64,000 bases of DNA, from positions 231,189,178 through 231,253,177 of the forward strand of contig CM057009.1 of NCBI GenBank assembly GCA_029891345.1, in the 5' to 3' direction. The stretch comes from Dryococelus australis (Eukaryota; Arthropoda; Insecta; Phasmatodea; Phasmatidae). Of the stretch, positions 12,637 to 26,199 are shown piece after piece. The position numbers were made by a program, and so were the translations under genes. The first letter of the stretch is position 1; each line of letters begins with the position of its first letter. A model generated the notes under the pieces. The model saw nothing but the letters and a program-made list of their open reading frames with translations, did no database searches and had not been told where the DNA came from.

Positions 12637-15600
12637 ATGGGAATGATTAGCAAAGACCTGCTGGGCTTCTTGCAAGACTGCGAGGATCACTTACACCGCT
12701 ATGAAATGGGCTGGGCAGACTGGCCCAACTGTGTGGGAGAGTGCTTGTCAGGCGATGCGAAATTCTGGTGGTGGGGTGTGGCACATTATGGAATCACGTG
12801 GGAGGAGTTCCACAGTTCCTTCACATGTCGATTTTACAAGATGTATACATCCCTTCAAGCAAGGAGTAAGACCATCCTAGAATAATACGGAAAAGAAAGC
12901 ATATACAACTTCGTCACTAAGAAAATATGCTTGTTATAAATGTATTATCCGATGCTCGCCTTGAAGGACATGCTTGAGGTTGTGACAAGTACAACCCGGA
13001 TGGAGCTTGGCATCCGTGATTCACGTGTCCAATGAGGAGTTTGTCCAAACGACCATGCCAAAAAATGCCAGTATCAAGCCTCAACCTCCGCAGAAAACAC
13101 TGTAACAGAAAAACCGGGATGGCAAGGCCACATAAACGATGTCAGGAAGTCCTGTCCCTGCCGCAGGAACCCGCTGGACACCCACAACCATAACAGCACG
13201 GACAGAGACTGGACCCCGCATGGTCCACTGACCAACAGGAGGTAGGCAACCCTCTCGCCCCTGTCGCATGTGTGGCAGAAACCACTAAGACAATGACTGT
13301 CCCACATAGGAGAATTATGGCAGGAGGGAAGAACCAAGCAAGTCGATGTAATGAAAAAGGGATATGGGGGACGGTGCCAGACGCCACCTGCCCCAAGCCC
13401 GCAATACATCAGCTCAAGTAATGTCACCACTCATCACTGTCACTCAAATAATCCAGAATTCTAACTGTTTCACCCACATCCTGGTATCCATTAATGGACA
13501 CTCTTGTAGGGTGTTAATCGACTCTGCGGCATCACACAATTTTGTACATTCGCAGTTTCTAAATGCCTGTAATGTAAAGCCTGTGCAACGTACCATACAA
13601 CTGGTTACCCGACAGAACACAGGAGAAATAGCATGGAAAGTTCATATACAGGTCATCATACGGGACATAACATCTATGGCCAGGGCGTTCGTGGCCGACG
13701 AAATCAGAGAAGATGCCATCTTGGGAGTACTGTGGCTTACAGATCAGGATGCTGTATTCGAGCCCACTGCCCGCAGAATTCACTTAGGTAAGAAAGAGCG
13801 AAGAACAGTGCACAACCTTGACCTATGCCCGGCAGACTGGATGCCGGAGATCTCTCTAGACGAACTGGATCATGAAGTTCCACCTGCTTTCAGGGCCATG
13901 ATGCAAAGCCTGCTCAATGAACGGTGCGATGTGTTCATGGTCGCCGACCTGCTGTAACGCACCACCGTGGCAAAACACTGCATCCCGCTCACTACCGAAA
14001 CACTGGTGTACGACCTACCATGGCCGTACTACTCACACCAATGTAAAATCATAACAGAGCAAATTACCGAAATGTTACAAGTAGACATCATCGAACCATC
14101 GGAAAGTGACTTCAACTCGGCCATCACACTGGCTCATAAAAAAGATTGATCATGGAGATTTTGCATCGATTTCCGCCACCTCAACCTGGTGACCCATAGC
14201 ACACTGCACACCTACATCCACATCAAGAATGCTCTGAGAACCTTGGGATGGGTGAAAGTAATGACAACCATTGATTTGCAAAGCAGCTACAAGCAGGTGC
14301 CAGTTAGACCAGAAGACCACCACAAGACAGCTTTCACCACACCAGATGGGCGGAGGTTTCATTTCTGTGCCATGAACTTTGGCCTGAAATGTGCACCATC
14401 CACCTTCCAAGCCATTATGGTCCGCATCCTGGATGGATTCAAAGGTAGGTTTTATTAGCATACTTCGATGACGTAATCATATGGTCGGAATCCAGGGACG
14501 ACCAAATACAGCACTTTTCCTGGCGATAAATAAACTCACGTGCACCAAACGCAAATGTCACCTGGAGAAGGCAAACATACAGTTCTTGGGGCACATCGTG
14601 GACGAGAAGGGCAGCTGGCTGACACCACAACAACTGCAACTGATCGATGGACATCCTCCACCCACGACCCGGAAGCAGCTTCGGAAATTCTTCGGGCTGG
14701 TGAACTGGTTGCGTTAGTACATTAACAACATTGCCAACATAATGGCACCCCTGATGGAATTGACGTCACCCAGCAACCGGTTCAAATGGACCATCCACCA
14801 ACAGCAAAGCTTTGGTGTTATAAACAGTAGCTTCTGAACATGCCCTGCACTCGCATGGTACAATCCAGCAAGGAATTTGTACGTCCAGACCGATGTGAGT
14901 GAGCAAGGCCTGGGCATGGTATTGTTTCAAAAGTCAGAAGAGGGAAAGCGTCACATAATTGTTTCGGCAGCGCGGAGTTCAACGCCATGGGTCAGAGATA
15001 CAATATCAACGAATGTAAGTGTCTGACAGTAGTCTGGAGTCCAAAGAAGTACCAGCAGCTTCTGGAATATCAACAGTACCGACAATCGTTGTTTACTTTG
15101 GCTGCACAACATCTGCGAGAGCAAAAGCAAACTCACCTGCTGGGCCCATTTCTTGCAATTGTTTGACATTGAGGTCCAGCACATTGCGGGAGAAGATAAT
15201 CTGCTGGCCCATCACCTATCATATGCGCCGGGAGAAAAGGTCACACAGGACAAGAAGGAATGGGAGAACATTCTCCCCCTGGAAGTGTATGCCCACGGCG
15301 AACAACAGCAGATTGCACCCACACCAACGTGACAAATGACAGCATCACCTTGCCAACTATGCACGAGATAATCGTCCGGCAGCAGACAGCCGGCAAATGG
15401 AAGGAGGCTTGTGCAACAAACATGGTAAACAAGTGGTGTGTTGTTGACAACTGTTTGGAAATGCACATGGACAAGAACAGTGAAAAGTGTGCATGTATGT
15501 ACCGACTGCTGCACGAGGTGCAGTATTACAATATGGACATGCAAGTTATATTGTGGGACATCCCGGAGTAGCGCAATCAAAGTCCACCATTCTCACATAT

Positions 15601-16560
15601 TTTCACTGGTCTGGTTTGGCACGAAGCAGAAGTTTTTTTGCACATATGCGCATTCCATGTAACTGCTTTAAAAGCCGCAGGCAAGACGGTGTGCAACAAC
15701 AGCAACCCCGTGAGCCGACAGAACCATTCTAATCCATTACAATCGACCTCATGGGACCTTACCCCAAGACTCCGAATGGCAAACGCTTCATTCTAGTGGT
15801 TAAATATCTATTTTAAAGGTGGACTGAGGCTTTGCCCCTGTCCAGCGCATACGGGAGGACAATTGTAAAAACATTACAGGATGAGTTCTTTTCCCGCTGG
15901 GGATACCCGTGTGTTGCTGAGTGACAATGGAACCCAGTTCACCAGGAAATCTTGGCGAGATTTATGCACACACTGGTGTGTACGACACCACATGACTGCA
16001 ATTTATCATACACACGCAAATATAACAGAATGCAGGAACCATGACCTGAAAACTCAGCTGTGTTTGGGTGGGGGTGATATCCAAGCATCATGGGCAGAAC
16101 ACCTTCATGCAGCGCAGTTTACACTACGGACCAGCATGAATAAGGCCACCGGCAAGACACTTGCTCAGCTGCTGAAAGGTCATGACCTTCCCCTCCCAGG
16201 AGAATTCGTTGCCGGGGTAAGGGAACACATCGCCAGCGAAGGAGAACAGAGGGTGGAGAAGGGAGAGAGAAAGGGAAATAGCCGAGACGAGGGAAAAACA
16301 ATGCCATTACTTCTAGCAATGGCGGCCAGATTCCGCCCGCACCCATACTCCCCACCACGCCGGACAACTGGTCTACGTGCATGCACACCTGCAGTCAGCT
16401 GTAAAACGAGCATTTTGCGCAAGTTTCACAGCCCACTGGAGTGGACCCCATTACATAGTGCGGGCGAAATGAGACTTGTGGTATGTAGTGAAATTATTCG
16501 GTGCCACACAGCGGTTTTCCACAGAGACACTACGCAGAATGCGAAAGATTACATCATTCC
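12637..16560 (+). mobile_element. Ty3/Gypsy retrotransposon relic 3 (gag-pol, nearly complete in domain order)
   Basis: The most complete Gypsy relic here. Gag/capsid region 12,637-12,885 (GDAKFWWWGVAHYGITWEEF), a CCHC zinc knuckle near 13,260-13,305, and retropepsin about 13,430-13,800 (VLIDSAASHNFV, then ILGVLWLTDQD). Reverse transcriptase about 13,960-14,730 (TIDLQSSYKQVPV, FGLKCAPSTFQ, FLGHIVDEKG, LRKFFGLVNWLR), RNase H about 14,870-15,230 (VQTDVSEQG), then integrase about 15,490-16,560 (core motif LLSDNGTQF at 15,910). The retropepsin and integrase segments closely resemble relics 1 and 2, so all belong to one broad lineage. It is broken, with more than five breaks. LTRs were not located. 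Confidence 0.9.
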
Positions 16561-16806
16561 TTCAAACACTGAAGTTTCCCCAACAATGCCTAGAGGTAAA
16601 AAAGATAGTAAGGTGAAGGGGGAAAATGTTTCTATTGTGGACCTGCACAAAAAGATTACATCAACAGAGGAGTGTGATACAAAAACCCAATGCGAAGTGG
16701 CCTTGCGCAGAAAGGGGAGTCTTAAATTCATAACGGTTTTTTCACAAGTTACAAAATATTTCTTCCCAGTGAGTAGGTTAAACTCGCAATTATCTATGTG
16801 GCCATA
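16561..16806 (+). other. Open frame continuing past the Gypsy integrase; origin unknown
   Basis: The last integrase frame of relic 3 stays open to 16,806 and ends in a basic stretch beginning MPRGKKDSKVKGENVS. This part does not look like an integrase C-terminus. It could be the N-terminus of an unrelated DNA-binding protein or simply flanking DNA read through. An overlapping frame of 200 codons is open on the minus strand (16,549-17,151), also unrecognised. Confidence 0.25.
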
Positions 16807-19585
16807 AAAAAAAGTAATATTGGAGGGGCAGAGGGAAATACAGTGTGTTTTACAATTCGCCAAAGAAATGTGGTTGACAGTGGCAAAGTGTTTACAATGT
16901 AGGCTAGGAATGAGGTACTCATGAACATTAAGATGCAAATATCTGTCCAATATGGAAAACAAGAAGGGAAAAGGAATTAGATGGTATCTTTCAAACAAAC
17001 TGTCCTTGTTGGACAAATGAATGTTGATAACAACGGTAAGACAGGAATTGTTAATATTAGCTTTAACAATACTCATGCCATAAAACATGTATAGGTTCTC
17101 ATGCACAACAGGTGCTAACATATACATATAATGTGAGAAGTTGCTGAACATGTCTCAAAATCTCCAAGACAGCATCGGCGCTCAAAAGGGTGGTACTGAG
17201 TTTTCCATGTACACTGGTTTCGATAGTATGTCAGTGGTCATAAAATCCTTAACCCAGGGATTTTTCGTCGAAATTGTATCAAGATGTTGTTTGTGTAGTA
17301 TTGTATGTACTGTCTCTGTTTTTCAAGCTTTCTAATGAACTATCTTCTCTTCGCTTATCTATTCTACGCTTCTTGTGTGTCTACTTCTCTGTGTCTGCAT
17401 TTGTGTTGTGTCTGATGATCTTAAAAACAAATTGTGGAAGCAAGGGGGAAAAAATTTGGGTGGGAATTAGAACACTAGGTGTTTCCGAACAGTTTAATAA
17501 CCCTTAATTGCTTGCCATACACATGCTTCTCGGCCAACTCGCCACCCGCCCCACATAGTTCTCCTTCGATTCCCTCTCCTGCGCCCTCCCTCCATTACCC
17601 GCTTGGTTTGGACTATTTAAGCCCCAACATTGCCCACCCCCTCCTCACACACCATGCTTTTGTAATCAGGGACACCTCTACATAAAAATTTGCCTACACC
17701 ACAAGCGATGACTACTTGGACGAGCCATACCTGCTGGCCCAGGGCCGACATATTGGGCAACACCACTCGTTAGCTTCAAGCAGCATATGCTTCCACAGCG
17801 ATTACGACGGTGAGTTATGTCGAACTGGGTTGGAATTCATTTGAGAAAGATGAAATGTCAGTTCGTAGTTTTCGGGTCACAATTTTCTGTGGTAATGCCT
17901 AGGTAGCTTTTCCCTCATGACTCGTGTCATAAAGATTTACCTGGCAGCCCTATTGTCAATTCAGTCGTTGTGTGCTGGGTTTAGTTGCTTACAGCCCTCA
18001 GATAATCTGGCCGACGTGTTTCTCAATTTTGTCAGCGCTTATTTCAATTAATGATAGTTTTCAGGTTTTTTTCTAGACTCCAACGAGTGTTATGCCCAGA
18101 GAAGTTCCGAGTTAATAGAATGCGGCTACGACAGGGCACGGAGTGACAACCGCACATACCAGCATAGAATTACGAGGTACAACCCTTCTATGTTGGGTTG
18201 TGTTGGAGGACGAATGAGCTAATATTCTCTTGCAAATTTCTGATCCTTTAATTTTGTTATCTGTGGTTGTCCGCCTTGTTAATAAGTTACGTATATGTGT
18301 CATTGAGGAATTATAGCGATTTTTCCGTTGGCCAGCTTGCGGTTTAGTTATTGATCGATTTTGTAAATGGCTGACACTAGAATGCTTAATCCCGCATTTG
18401 ACAATTTTGCTAGTCACATGGTCACACGACATGCTGTCGCGACCTCATGAAAGAGGTAACTTATTGTAAATTATCATTGTGTAGTCAACATGTGTAATAT
18501 AATATTACTTTGTTATTTCAAACATACACTTAGGTATAAACTGAGGAGTGGTTGTTAAAACAAAAAGGTCAGGAATATTGGCTAGTGATTACCCATTCCT
18601 TGCGAGGCACATTGTATGAGGAGAGCTTGGTTAATTAGGAATTTTGTGGCTTTCCTATCAAGGTTACAAGACTTTTATATAAAATTTTAATATGTTGTGC
18701 TCGTTAGGAATTTACCATGTCTCTATTTAGTGTGGAGTATACAGTCTTGTAAGTCAAGAATACTGGACTGGAGTCCTAGTTTAATTCTCAAATTAAATGT
18801 GTTAATGTTATAACAAACAGTCTATTGTTGTTGGTGACATTGCACTGGCAATATTGAAATATATCAAAGGGCATAATTTCGTTAGCTCATTTCAGAAATA
18901 CATAAGCACAAGAACACCTGTAATATTGAAATGTTCTTATATTTAAAGTTTTGATATTATTGGTTCCTAGTGATATTAATTTTAATGGATAATTTTATTA
19001 TATGTGTATTAGTTAGTCAATGATCCTTGATGTGGAAAACTAGTAACATAGCATTTCTAGCAGCTTACTTTGAAAGCAGTCCTTGATTTTAAAAGAGTTT
19101 CAGAGAAATCGTTGTTGGCCATGCAACTGTACACGCAAAAGCAGATTTCGTTATCCTAATAATCTTTTATACTGATTTTTAATTATTATTAGGAAACATT
19201 GAGTATTTGTTAAAGTGGTCACTTTTTTTGAAGAGGTAAAACTGCCTTGCATAATCACTTGTTGAAGGAATTTAAGTGGTATTAATTTGTCAAGCTGTTG
19301 TGCTAAACTGCAGTGGTTTATAAATATTGTGTTTATAAATTAAATATTTTGTCAGCAAAATAATAAGCTTTAATATTCTATGGTTTTGGAAGCTCGTATT
19401 AACCAAGTGTAACAACTTTAGTTTTGGATGCCCTATGTCAACATTTTTCTATAGTGAGCATTTTAAAGAAAGGAAATCTTTGTGTAAATAAAAATAGTTG
19501 GCATTGATTAAGTGTTTAATATTCTGTGTACGAAAGGTTCCCTTGAGTCCTTAATTTTACGGCACAATGATCCCGGCAAGGAAAA
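16807..19585. other. No gene supported
   Basis: AT-rich DNA without recognisable coding sequence. Around 17,550-17,650 a CT-rich stretch with a TATA-like word (CTATTTAAGCC at 17,613) looks promoter-like and could be part of an old LTR, but no downstream gene or terminal repeat supports this. 18,440-19,560 is strongly AT-rich and featureless to me. Confidence 0.5.
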
Positions 19586-19589
19586 TTAA

Positions 19590-21960
19590 TTAGTGGATGT
19601 ATTTTCAAAAGCCCCCAAAAATGATGTGATCATATGGGACGAAGCATAATGGGAGGAAATTCCACTGCTGGAAGCATGTGATCCCATGACCAAAGTCTAT
19701 GTACAGCAGATGCAAATGGAAACTAAAATCTAATCAGTGAATTGTATAGGGAAGTAGTGCAGGCAAAACAAAACTGTAAGTTCATACAGGCCAAAACAAA
19801 ACAGAGCGCACAGCATGAAGTTGAGGGGTGGTGCGTATTTAATGGCAGGTTGGAAATGATTTCAGCACAACAACCCAGGAGGTGGAGAGTGTTTGTCCCC
19901 ACGTATGTGAGGAATTAGGTACTCGCCTATTCGCACAGTGGCAGTGCTGTGGGACACCCCAGAATTGGGCAAACCATAAGGAATATGGATGAGCAATTTT
20001 TTTGGGCAAGTCTGAATATGAGCGTGAGGCAGTATGTGCAACAGTGTCATAAATGCAACTTGTTTAAGTCATGCAGGTCAGATGGAAAACAACAAAGGCC
20101 ACATATTCTGTGCAAGACTTTTGAAACAGTATGCATTGATCACATGATACCATATCCCAGGACAAAAGGGCGACAAAAATTCCTGATTGTAGTCACGGAG
20201 GATTTTCAAATTGGACATAAGCATACCCCATGAGCAGTGCAAGGACAGGCAACATTGTGAGAGCAATATAAGAACAGTTTTAACCATGGTGGAGTTTTCC
20301 AAATAATATTCGCAATGATAATGGTACACCGTTTAGCAGGAAAAAGTGGAGGGAGTTGTGTACTCGGTGGGGGTACACCATTTTACAGCTGTGATTTACC
20401 ACCCCAGAGCGAACCCACAGAGCACCGGAATCAAGAGGTTAAGGTGCAGTTATATATCTGTGTTAAGAAGTAGCACGCAACATGGGCTGAGTATATGCCT
20501 GTCGCCTTGTACACTGTCAGATGACACGAAAATGTGGCAATGGGCAAGTCAACTGCCAAAATCCTGTTGAGACGCAATCTACGACTGCAGGGAGAAGTCA
20601 AGTATCCACACATCGAGGATAGTAGCGAATTATCCAACAGAGATTTGCAACAACAACAATGTCGGAAGCACATACAGGAAGAGCGAGAACAACATAGCAT
20701 GTACACCACAAAATGGCTGCCAGTCAGTAAGACCACCACTGGAACTACAAGCAGGGCAAGAAGTTTACGTGAGAACGCACCAAAAATCTGCCGCACGTAA
20801 GGAGTTTTGTGCTGGTTTTGTGGCTAGATGGAGTGGCTTGCATCGCATCCTTCGAAAGCATGTACCGACAATATACATAGTACACATGGGCAGGAGGATG
20901 GCGATAGTACATTGAGACATCAGCTGGCTCACCCCAGGTGCCATCGGCGACGAGTTCGATTCTGATGTCTCTCGGCCTCATGATGGCGATGGCCGTGTCA
21001 AGCCTGCATCAGCACCTAGCAACACGGGAGGTGTCACAGCACCTCAGGAGGAATGGTCAGTAGTAGATCCGCACATGCAGGACGAGGAAGGAGATTCACA
21101 CGAAGCGACCCTCGATGGCGACTTCGCCAACGATCTCCCTAGGGGAAGCAATGAGGAGCAAACTGCATGAGCATTTTGAGTAGAAGAAATAGCAGCTGGA
21201 GAGAGTGCACACGTGTTGCCTGGCATCACAGGGCTTAGCAGGGAGCACTTGATGACTCATCCAGTCGACTTGGACAATGAGGTTCCTAAAAGCGCACCCG
21301 TCACCACATCGGTGCCAACATCAGTGCACACAGTAAGCGGAGGAGCATTATCAGCTGTTTTCACAGTGCCCAAAATCGCGATGCCAACAGGAGCAGGAAT
21401 AGGATTACATAAAAAACCGAACGCACAAGATACCAAACTGGAGCACCCAGACAGATTCGATGGCGTCGGGGCAGCTACCATGTCAGTTTGCTGCAGGCAC
21501 GTCAAGTAAGAGTGTTTGTGCCCATAACGCAAGACAGGAGGGAGTGCATGAGGGGATGAAGGCAGATGACTGGACTCCTGCAGTAATTGTTCAGCCGGGT
21601 CGCACCTGGAAACTGCAACGACAGCATGGCAGCAAGCAGAGCAGTGAGAAGGGGACCACAAGTGTCGACAGAGACAGCGAAGGCAGCAGATCGGAGCACT
21701 CTTTTCGTCTATGCGGGTTACGCAGGTGGACACATCCGCCACAGTAGTGCCACCAGTGCAGGCTTGCACAAGCGCCTTGTAACAATGGCAAACAGCAACC
21801 ACCGCAGCAGCAGGCGATGCGAGCAGACCACAGTGCTAGGAGGAGGGCGATACCACTTGTGGCCATGCAGGTCACCACGGGCCCGCAGCTGTTGCTCGTA
21901 GCAGCATTCGGCCTACAAATGGTCTAGAATTTATGGTCAAGAGGGGGGGAAGGAATTTGA
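19590..21960 (+). mobile_element. Ty3/Gypsy retrotransposon relic 4 (integrase half)
   Basis: 3' half of a Gypsy element. Integrase zinc region and start of the core lie at about 19,950-20,230 (CHKCNLFKSCRSDG, TFETVCIDHM, KFLIVVTEDF), and the rest of the core to about 20,560. A C-terminal region at about 20,745-20,960 has a GQEVYVRTHQKS motif and a WSGLHRI motif. A long region to 21,940 follows in which no domain is recognised. It ends in a polypurine tract (A/G run at 21,939-21,953) just before the LTR. Broken, several breaks. A trace of the RNase H to integrase linker is visible from about 19,610. Confidence 0.8.
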
Positions 21961-22430
21961 TGTGTGCCGCGTCCCTCTCCATAAGACAGTTTGTCTGGCC
22001 GAGCACTCGACGCCACCACAAGCTGGATTTGGCACTCTAAACATGTGCAGCAGAGCATGGCGAGGTTGTAATGTGTGTGCAAAGTGCAAGTGTGATTCAG
22101 GGCACGTCAGTGCAGCGCAACAGGTATCTGGCCGGCCGATTGGCCAAGACTCTGCTCGGCAGAGGTATATAAATGCAAATAAGGCATGCAATTCACCTAA
22201 GTGAAGAGTTTGTGGATCACGCCACATGAGCAGGCATTACCTGTGTAATAAAGACGTTCATTTACTGTGTCCTTTTCTGTGTCCAGTGCATTATGTATTT
22301 TTCTTGTTGAGTTGTTTGATTTTATTTTTCATCCATGCTGTGCTCAATTCATTTCCACTAGTGTTTTGCAAGTGTATCATCATCATGGGTTCATGTGTAA
22401 CCTGTGTACGATGTAACTTCTATAGATAAC
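21961..22430 (+). mobile_element. 3' LTR of Gypsy relic 4
   Basis: Begins TGTGTGCC right after the polypurine tract. It contains a CCGATTGGCC element (inverted CCAAT) near 22,135, a TATA box GTATATAAATG at 22,164, and AATAAA at 22,247 about 80 bp further on. This is the layout of U3, R and the poly-A signal. The right end is uncertain because the 5' LTR is missing; 22,430 is an estimate. Confidence 0.6.
22161..22176 (+). promoter_or_regulatory. TATA box of the Gypsy LTR
   Basis: AGGTATATAAATGC, preceded by an inverted CCAAT box about 30 bp upstream and followed by a poly-A signal about 80 bp downstream, as expected of a U3/R promoter. Confidence 0.6.
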
Positions 22431-22589
22431 CAGGTAAGCTTAGTGACTAGTCATAAGAGTGTAAGAAGTTGTCCCTCCTTGGCACGCAAGCCTGCTCTTG
22501 CCCGCTCCAATGCCAGGATGGGAGTTCTGTAAGTGTGTCGCATCGAAGAGGGTTTTGTTTCATATGGCCGCACTCCTTTTTTTATCCCA

Positions 22590-24050
22590 AAATTAAAATT
22601 ATACTTTTTTCCAAATAATATCGTAGGCCTGTAATAGCTGTGCCCGACAGGAAAGTTTGCTTCGAGCTTCGTACATGCTGTTCAACCATACTAGGCAGTG
22701 ATAATCCATTCTGAGAGTAAAGCGTCTGTATTCTAAATATGGCCGGTATTTTCTCACTGCCCAGATGACAGCAAGGCATTCTCGCTCGTTAACGTCATAC
22801 CAGCATTCTGCATTCCCAAGTTTTGCTCTCGTAAAATCAATTACTCTCTTTTCGCCGGCATCATTGTACTGGTAAAGTAAGACGCCCAGCCCCTCCTGGC
22901 TGGTGTCGGTCAGCAAGTACAAGTGACACTGGGTCGTTTCTTGCCATTGCGTGGCACAATCGGACTATTTCCTTGATGTTCTGGAAAGCCATTTCCTGCG
23001 CACTACCCCACTCGTACCGCTTCCGTGAAGATAGCAGGTCCATGAGGGGCGTGGTAATCATGGCGAAGTGTTCGATGTGTTCCTGCAACCAATTGACCAG
23101 GCCAAAGAATTTTCTCAACTACTTTTGTGTGCGTGGTGTTTGTTGACAGTCTATCAGTCTCTGCTGTTCGGGGTTTGGCCGGTTACCTAACTCGCTGACC
23201 TTGTGACCTAGAAATTCTGTATCCATCTTCCCCAGGTGGCATTTATTCACGGTGCATGTCAATCCCTTCATCTCTAGCCTCTCTAGCACTAATGACTGGT
23301 AGTGCAAATGCTCCTCCCATGTTTTGGACCAGATTACTACGTTGTTCAAGTAGGCCAACATGAATTCACCTACTAGGCCGCCCAGCAGCCTTACCATCAT
23401 GCTTTGGAACGTGGCCGGTGTGTACATGATGCCAAAGGGTGTGGCACAGAACTGGTATCTCCTACCATCGGGAGCTATAAAGCAGTATTTTCCTAGTCTT
23501 CCTGGTGTACTGGTATTTGCCAGTAGCCAGTGCGCAGGTCGAGTGAAGACATAATTCTGGCCCTCCCTTAAGAACTCAATACGTCCTTCATGCTAATGTA
23601 GGGGGGTAACGTACTACACGTGACCTGTTTGATGGGCCTGGAGTAGATGCAAAATCTCCATGTGCCAGCCTTTGTCAGCGCTAACGTAATAGCCGAGTTG
23701 TACCTGCTTCTGGTTGGCTAGAATTTCTGAAATTTACTCTTTAATAATGCGGGTTTGATGAGGAAGGTAGCTGCATGGGTTACCAAAAATTGGTTCTTCC
23801 TTGGTTAACGGTATTTCATGCTCCGCCACAGTAGTTCGGCTTAACGCATCATGTTTAGCTAAAACAATTTTCCCTTTATTTAAAAGACGTAATTCAGCCT
23901 GGTGTTCTACTGGGATGTTCTTAAATTCTGCTAAGTGAACTTTCGGTACTTGCTCTGCTCTACAGCTATCAACATTGTAAACAGTTTGCCTTTCTTTTGA
24001 CCCAAAACGAATACGAAGTTCGGCTGCTTCTACAATCATATTTTACTCTG
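22590..24050 (-). mobile_element. Ty3/Gypsy retrotransposon relic 5 (PR-RT-RH part)
   Basis: Minus-strand relic. Reading from high to low coordinates: the retropepsin-RT linker at about 24,040-23,730 (LRIRFGSKERQTVYN), reverse transcriptase to about 22,990 (TPATFQSMMVRLLGGLVG, CHLGKMDTEFLGH, MRKFFGLVNWLQ), then RNase H to 22,599 (LTDTSQEGLGVLLYQ, IDFTRAKLGNAE). The sequence is close to relic 1, so it is the same family inserted in the other direction. Gag and integrase are not seen next to it. Broken, about four to six breaks. Confidence 0.85.
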
Positions 24051-25755
24051 TTACCCGTGCCCTGGGTAAAAGGCATGGCGAGATTCCACCATCATCCCTT
24101 GGAATCCGCCACCTCATATATGTCGCCTTTCTGTAGGGTGCATCTACAACTCTGTACTCAACAAACCATATTTCCTCATGTCTGAAGTGCTACCAGGCAC
24201 ATGGGATCAACGAGCAAGAAAGAGCAATGAAAATCGGTTTTACGAATGGGGGAAAAATTGTCTTAAAACCCCACAGCAACACAAAGCATCAAGAGACGAG
24301 TATACTGTGATTGTAATATGTGCCCAATTTGCCTTTTTTTTGTCAGTAATCCCACATGAAAATTAATATAGTGCAAAGCCCCTTTTTAAAAAAAAAAGAG
24401 AACATTAAATTACAAGCAGAATTGGTCATGTGTATGGGATACATACAGAAATGCAAACGGGAAAAGTTTTCAAAGTGCAAATAATTCAGTGCAGTATTTT
24501 TGAATGGGCTTGCATAACAAGAAATAGCATCAGGAATATATGTCAAGTTGCAAACTTTGTAAATATATGAATTTTTTCTCAGTGCCTTGTTATGTAACAC
24601 TTTTACATAGTAAAAGTAACATGCCATCGCTTTTAGCGCAATAAGGAATCAGAGGGTTGTAATATGCAAGCACGAAAGTAATTTGTTTCGTACACACAAA
24701 CGAATTTGAGAGAAACTATGATTAATAAGTTTAGTATTCACACATAATTTTTATTGACATATCACGAGTCAATTGTTTCTTCCTCTACTTCATATTTATC
24801 ACACGGAACATGTAAACAGCAGTAACCATTTGCAGTTTGATAACAAGTCAAAACCAAGAATTACTACATATTTAAAAACATAAAGAAAGCTTGAAAATCA
24901 CAAGCAATTAGCAGGCATTTACCCATGTCATAAACACGTGGTGGCCTGATGAAAATTCCAGCCTCAGTGCATAAAATAGCACTGTTTGTGAAATGTGTAA
25001 TGAACTGTAGTCAGTGTAATTGCCAAATGTACAAATTTAAGAGTGCATTGAGAGTCATATGTATGTGTGCAAAGCCCGCCAAACATCAGAAACAAGTGCA
25101 AGTAACTTGTGCATTTCAACAGTGCATAATAAAGTAGCATTATCAGTTTTAAGATCACATCATCAAAGCATAGGAAAGGGTTGCGAAATAACACCATCAA
25201 AAGGCAGTGCTCTATAAAGTATGTAACATTTCTGTTAATATTTTGCTCGTATATTGAGTCGTGCAGTATAGTATCAAGCATGCAGTTTTCAGCAGTAGAG
25301 AAAGGAAATTTACGTAAATTAGCATTGTTGGTCATATAAGCTATAAATTCAATTTTTATTATTTTATTAAATTTTGGATAGCAAGTACCAACATTGTGCA
25401 ACTGAGGAAGGGAGCATCAAGCATCGCATTGAAGGAAAGGCTCGCATCGCGATTAGAAGGTGCTACTTAAAAAGCACGACCTTCACTGGGGCTCAGGGAT
25501 GTATCACCAGTTGGCTGCACATGCGTATAGATACCCCCACCCCCCTTATGCACCAAACATGTGGAGCCCTTCCCAGCATGTGAAATAAAGGAGGTCAACA
25601 CCTGTGGAGCCACAGCTGTCATGGTGAAAGATACAGCGTGACATGCAGCGAACCGGTCGTGCCCATTACCAATCACCTCCCCCCGTGCATGTTGTGGGAC
25701 AGCCACAAGCAGCATGGCACGTTTGTCGGGAATAAATAACAGCTGAATACAGCAC
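24051..25755. other. No gene supported
   Basis: Mixed to AT-rich DNA. Frames of up to 145 codons are open by chance and resemble nothing. An AATAAA lies near 25,582. I see no repeat boundary. Confidence 0.5.
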
Positions 25756-26045
25756 CATGCCAAAAAAAACCATCAGCAGCATGGGATTTCATTTGAAATT
25801 CAGACAGTAACATGTCAGTAATGCAATATACTAAAATGTGTGGGTGAACTCTCTGGAAATCCCCCAGAATGTAACTGTCCCATGCCAAAACCCACCAATA
25901 GCATTGGTTTCTAATTGGACATGCACACATTAACCTGCAAGCAGTGCAATAAGCTGAAAGGTGTGGGTGAATTAACGAGTAATTACACAGCATGCTAATG
26001 ACCACACATGCCAGCATCATTATCAAAAGCATGGTCCCAAATGAC
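25756..26045. repeat. Degenerate 122-bp tandem repeat, about 2.3 units
   Basis: Unit starts at 25,778, 25,900 and 26,028 (each AGCATKG), preceded by CATGCC-type words. Inside the first two units GCAATA-x5-AA-x1-GTGTGGGTGAA recurs 123 bp apart (25,823 and 25,946). The units are clearly diverged, so the duplication is old. No coding capacity. Confidence 0.6.
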
Positions 26046-26199
26046 TATACACAACCAGTGCCCTAAATATACCTGCTTAGGGACCGGAACATCCACAATA
26101 CTATGTCAGTACTGCTTATGGCAATATCATCACGAGTGCATAGACACAGACGATTAATTGTTGAGCAGTTGCAAGCCATAATACGTCACAGTGAAAAAC

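Noticed and set aside
17510-17830. A host promoter at the CTATTTAAGCC word
   Set aside because: No downstream open frame or splice pattern supports a gene.
20431-21802. Long antisense frames of 121 and 181 codons
   Set aside because: They mirror the Gypsy integrase C-terminal region on the plus strand.
26088-26150. CQYCLWQYHHEC, a second PHD-like cluster on the plus strand
   Set aside because: It is short, has no following ligands, and overlaps the minus-strand integrase tail region; probably chance.
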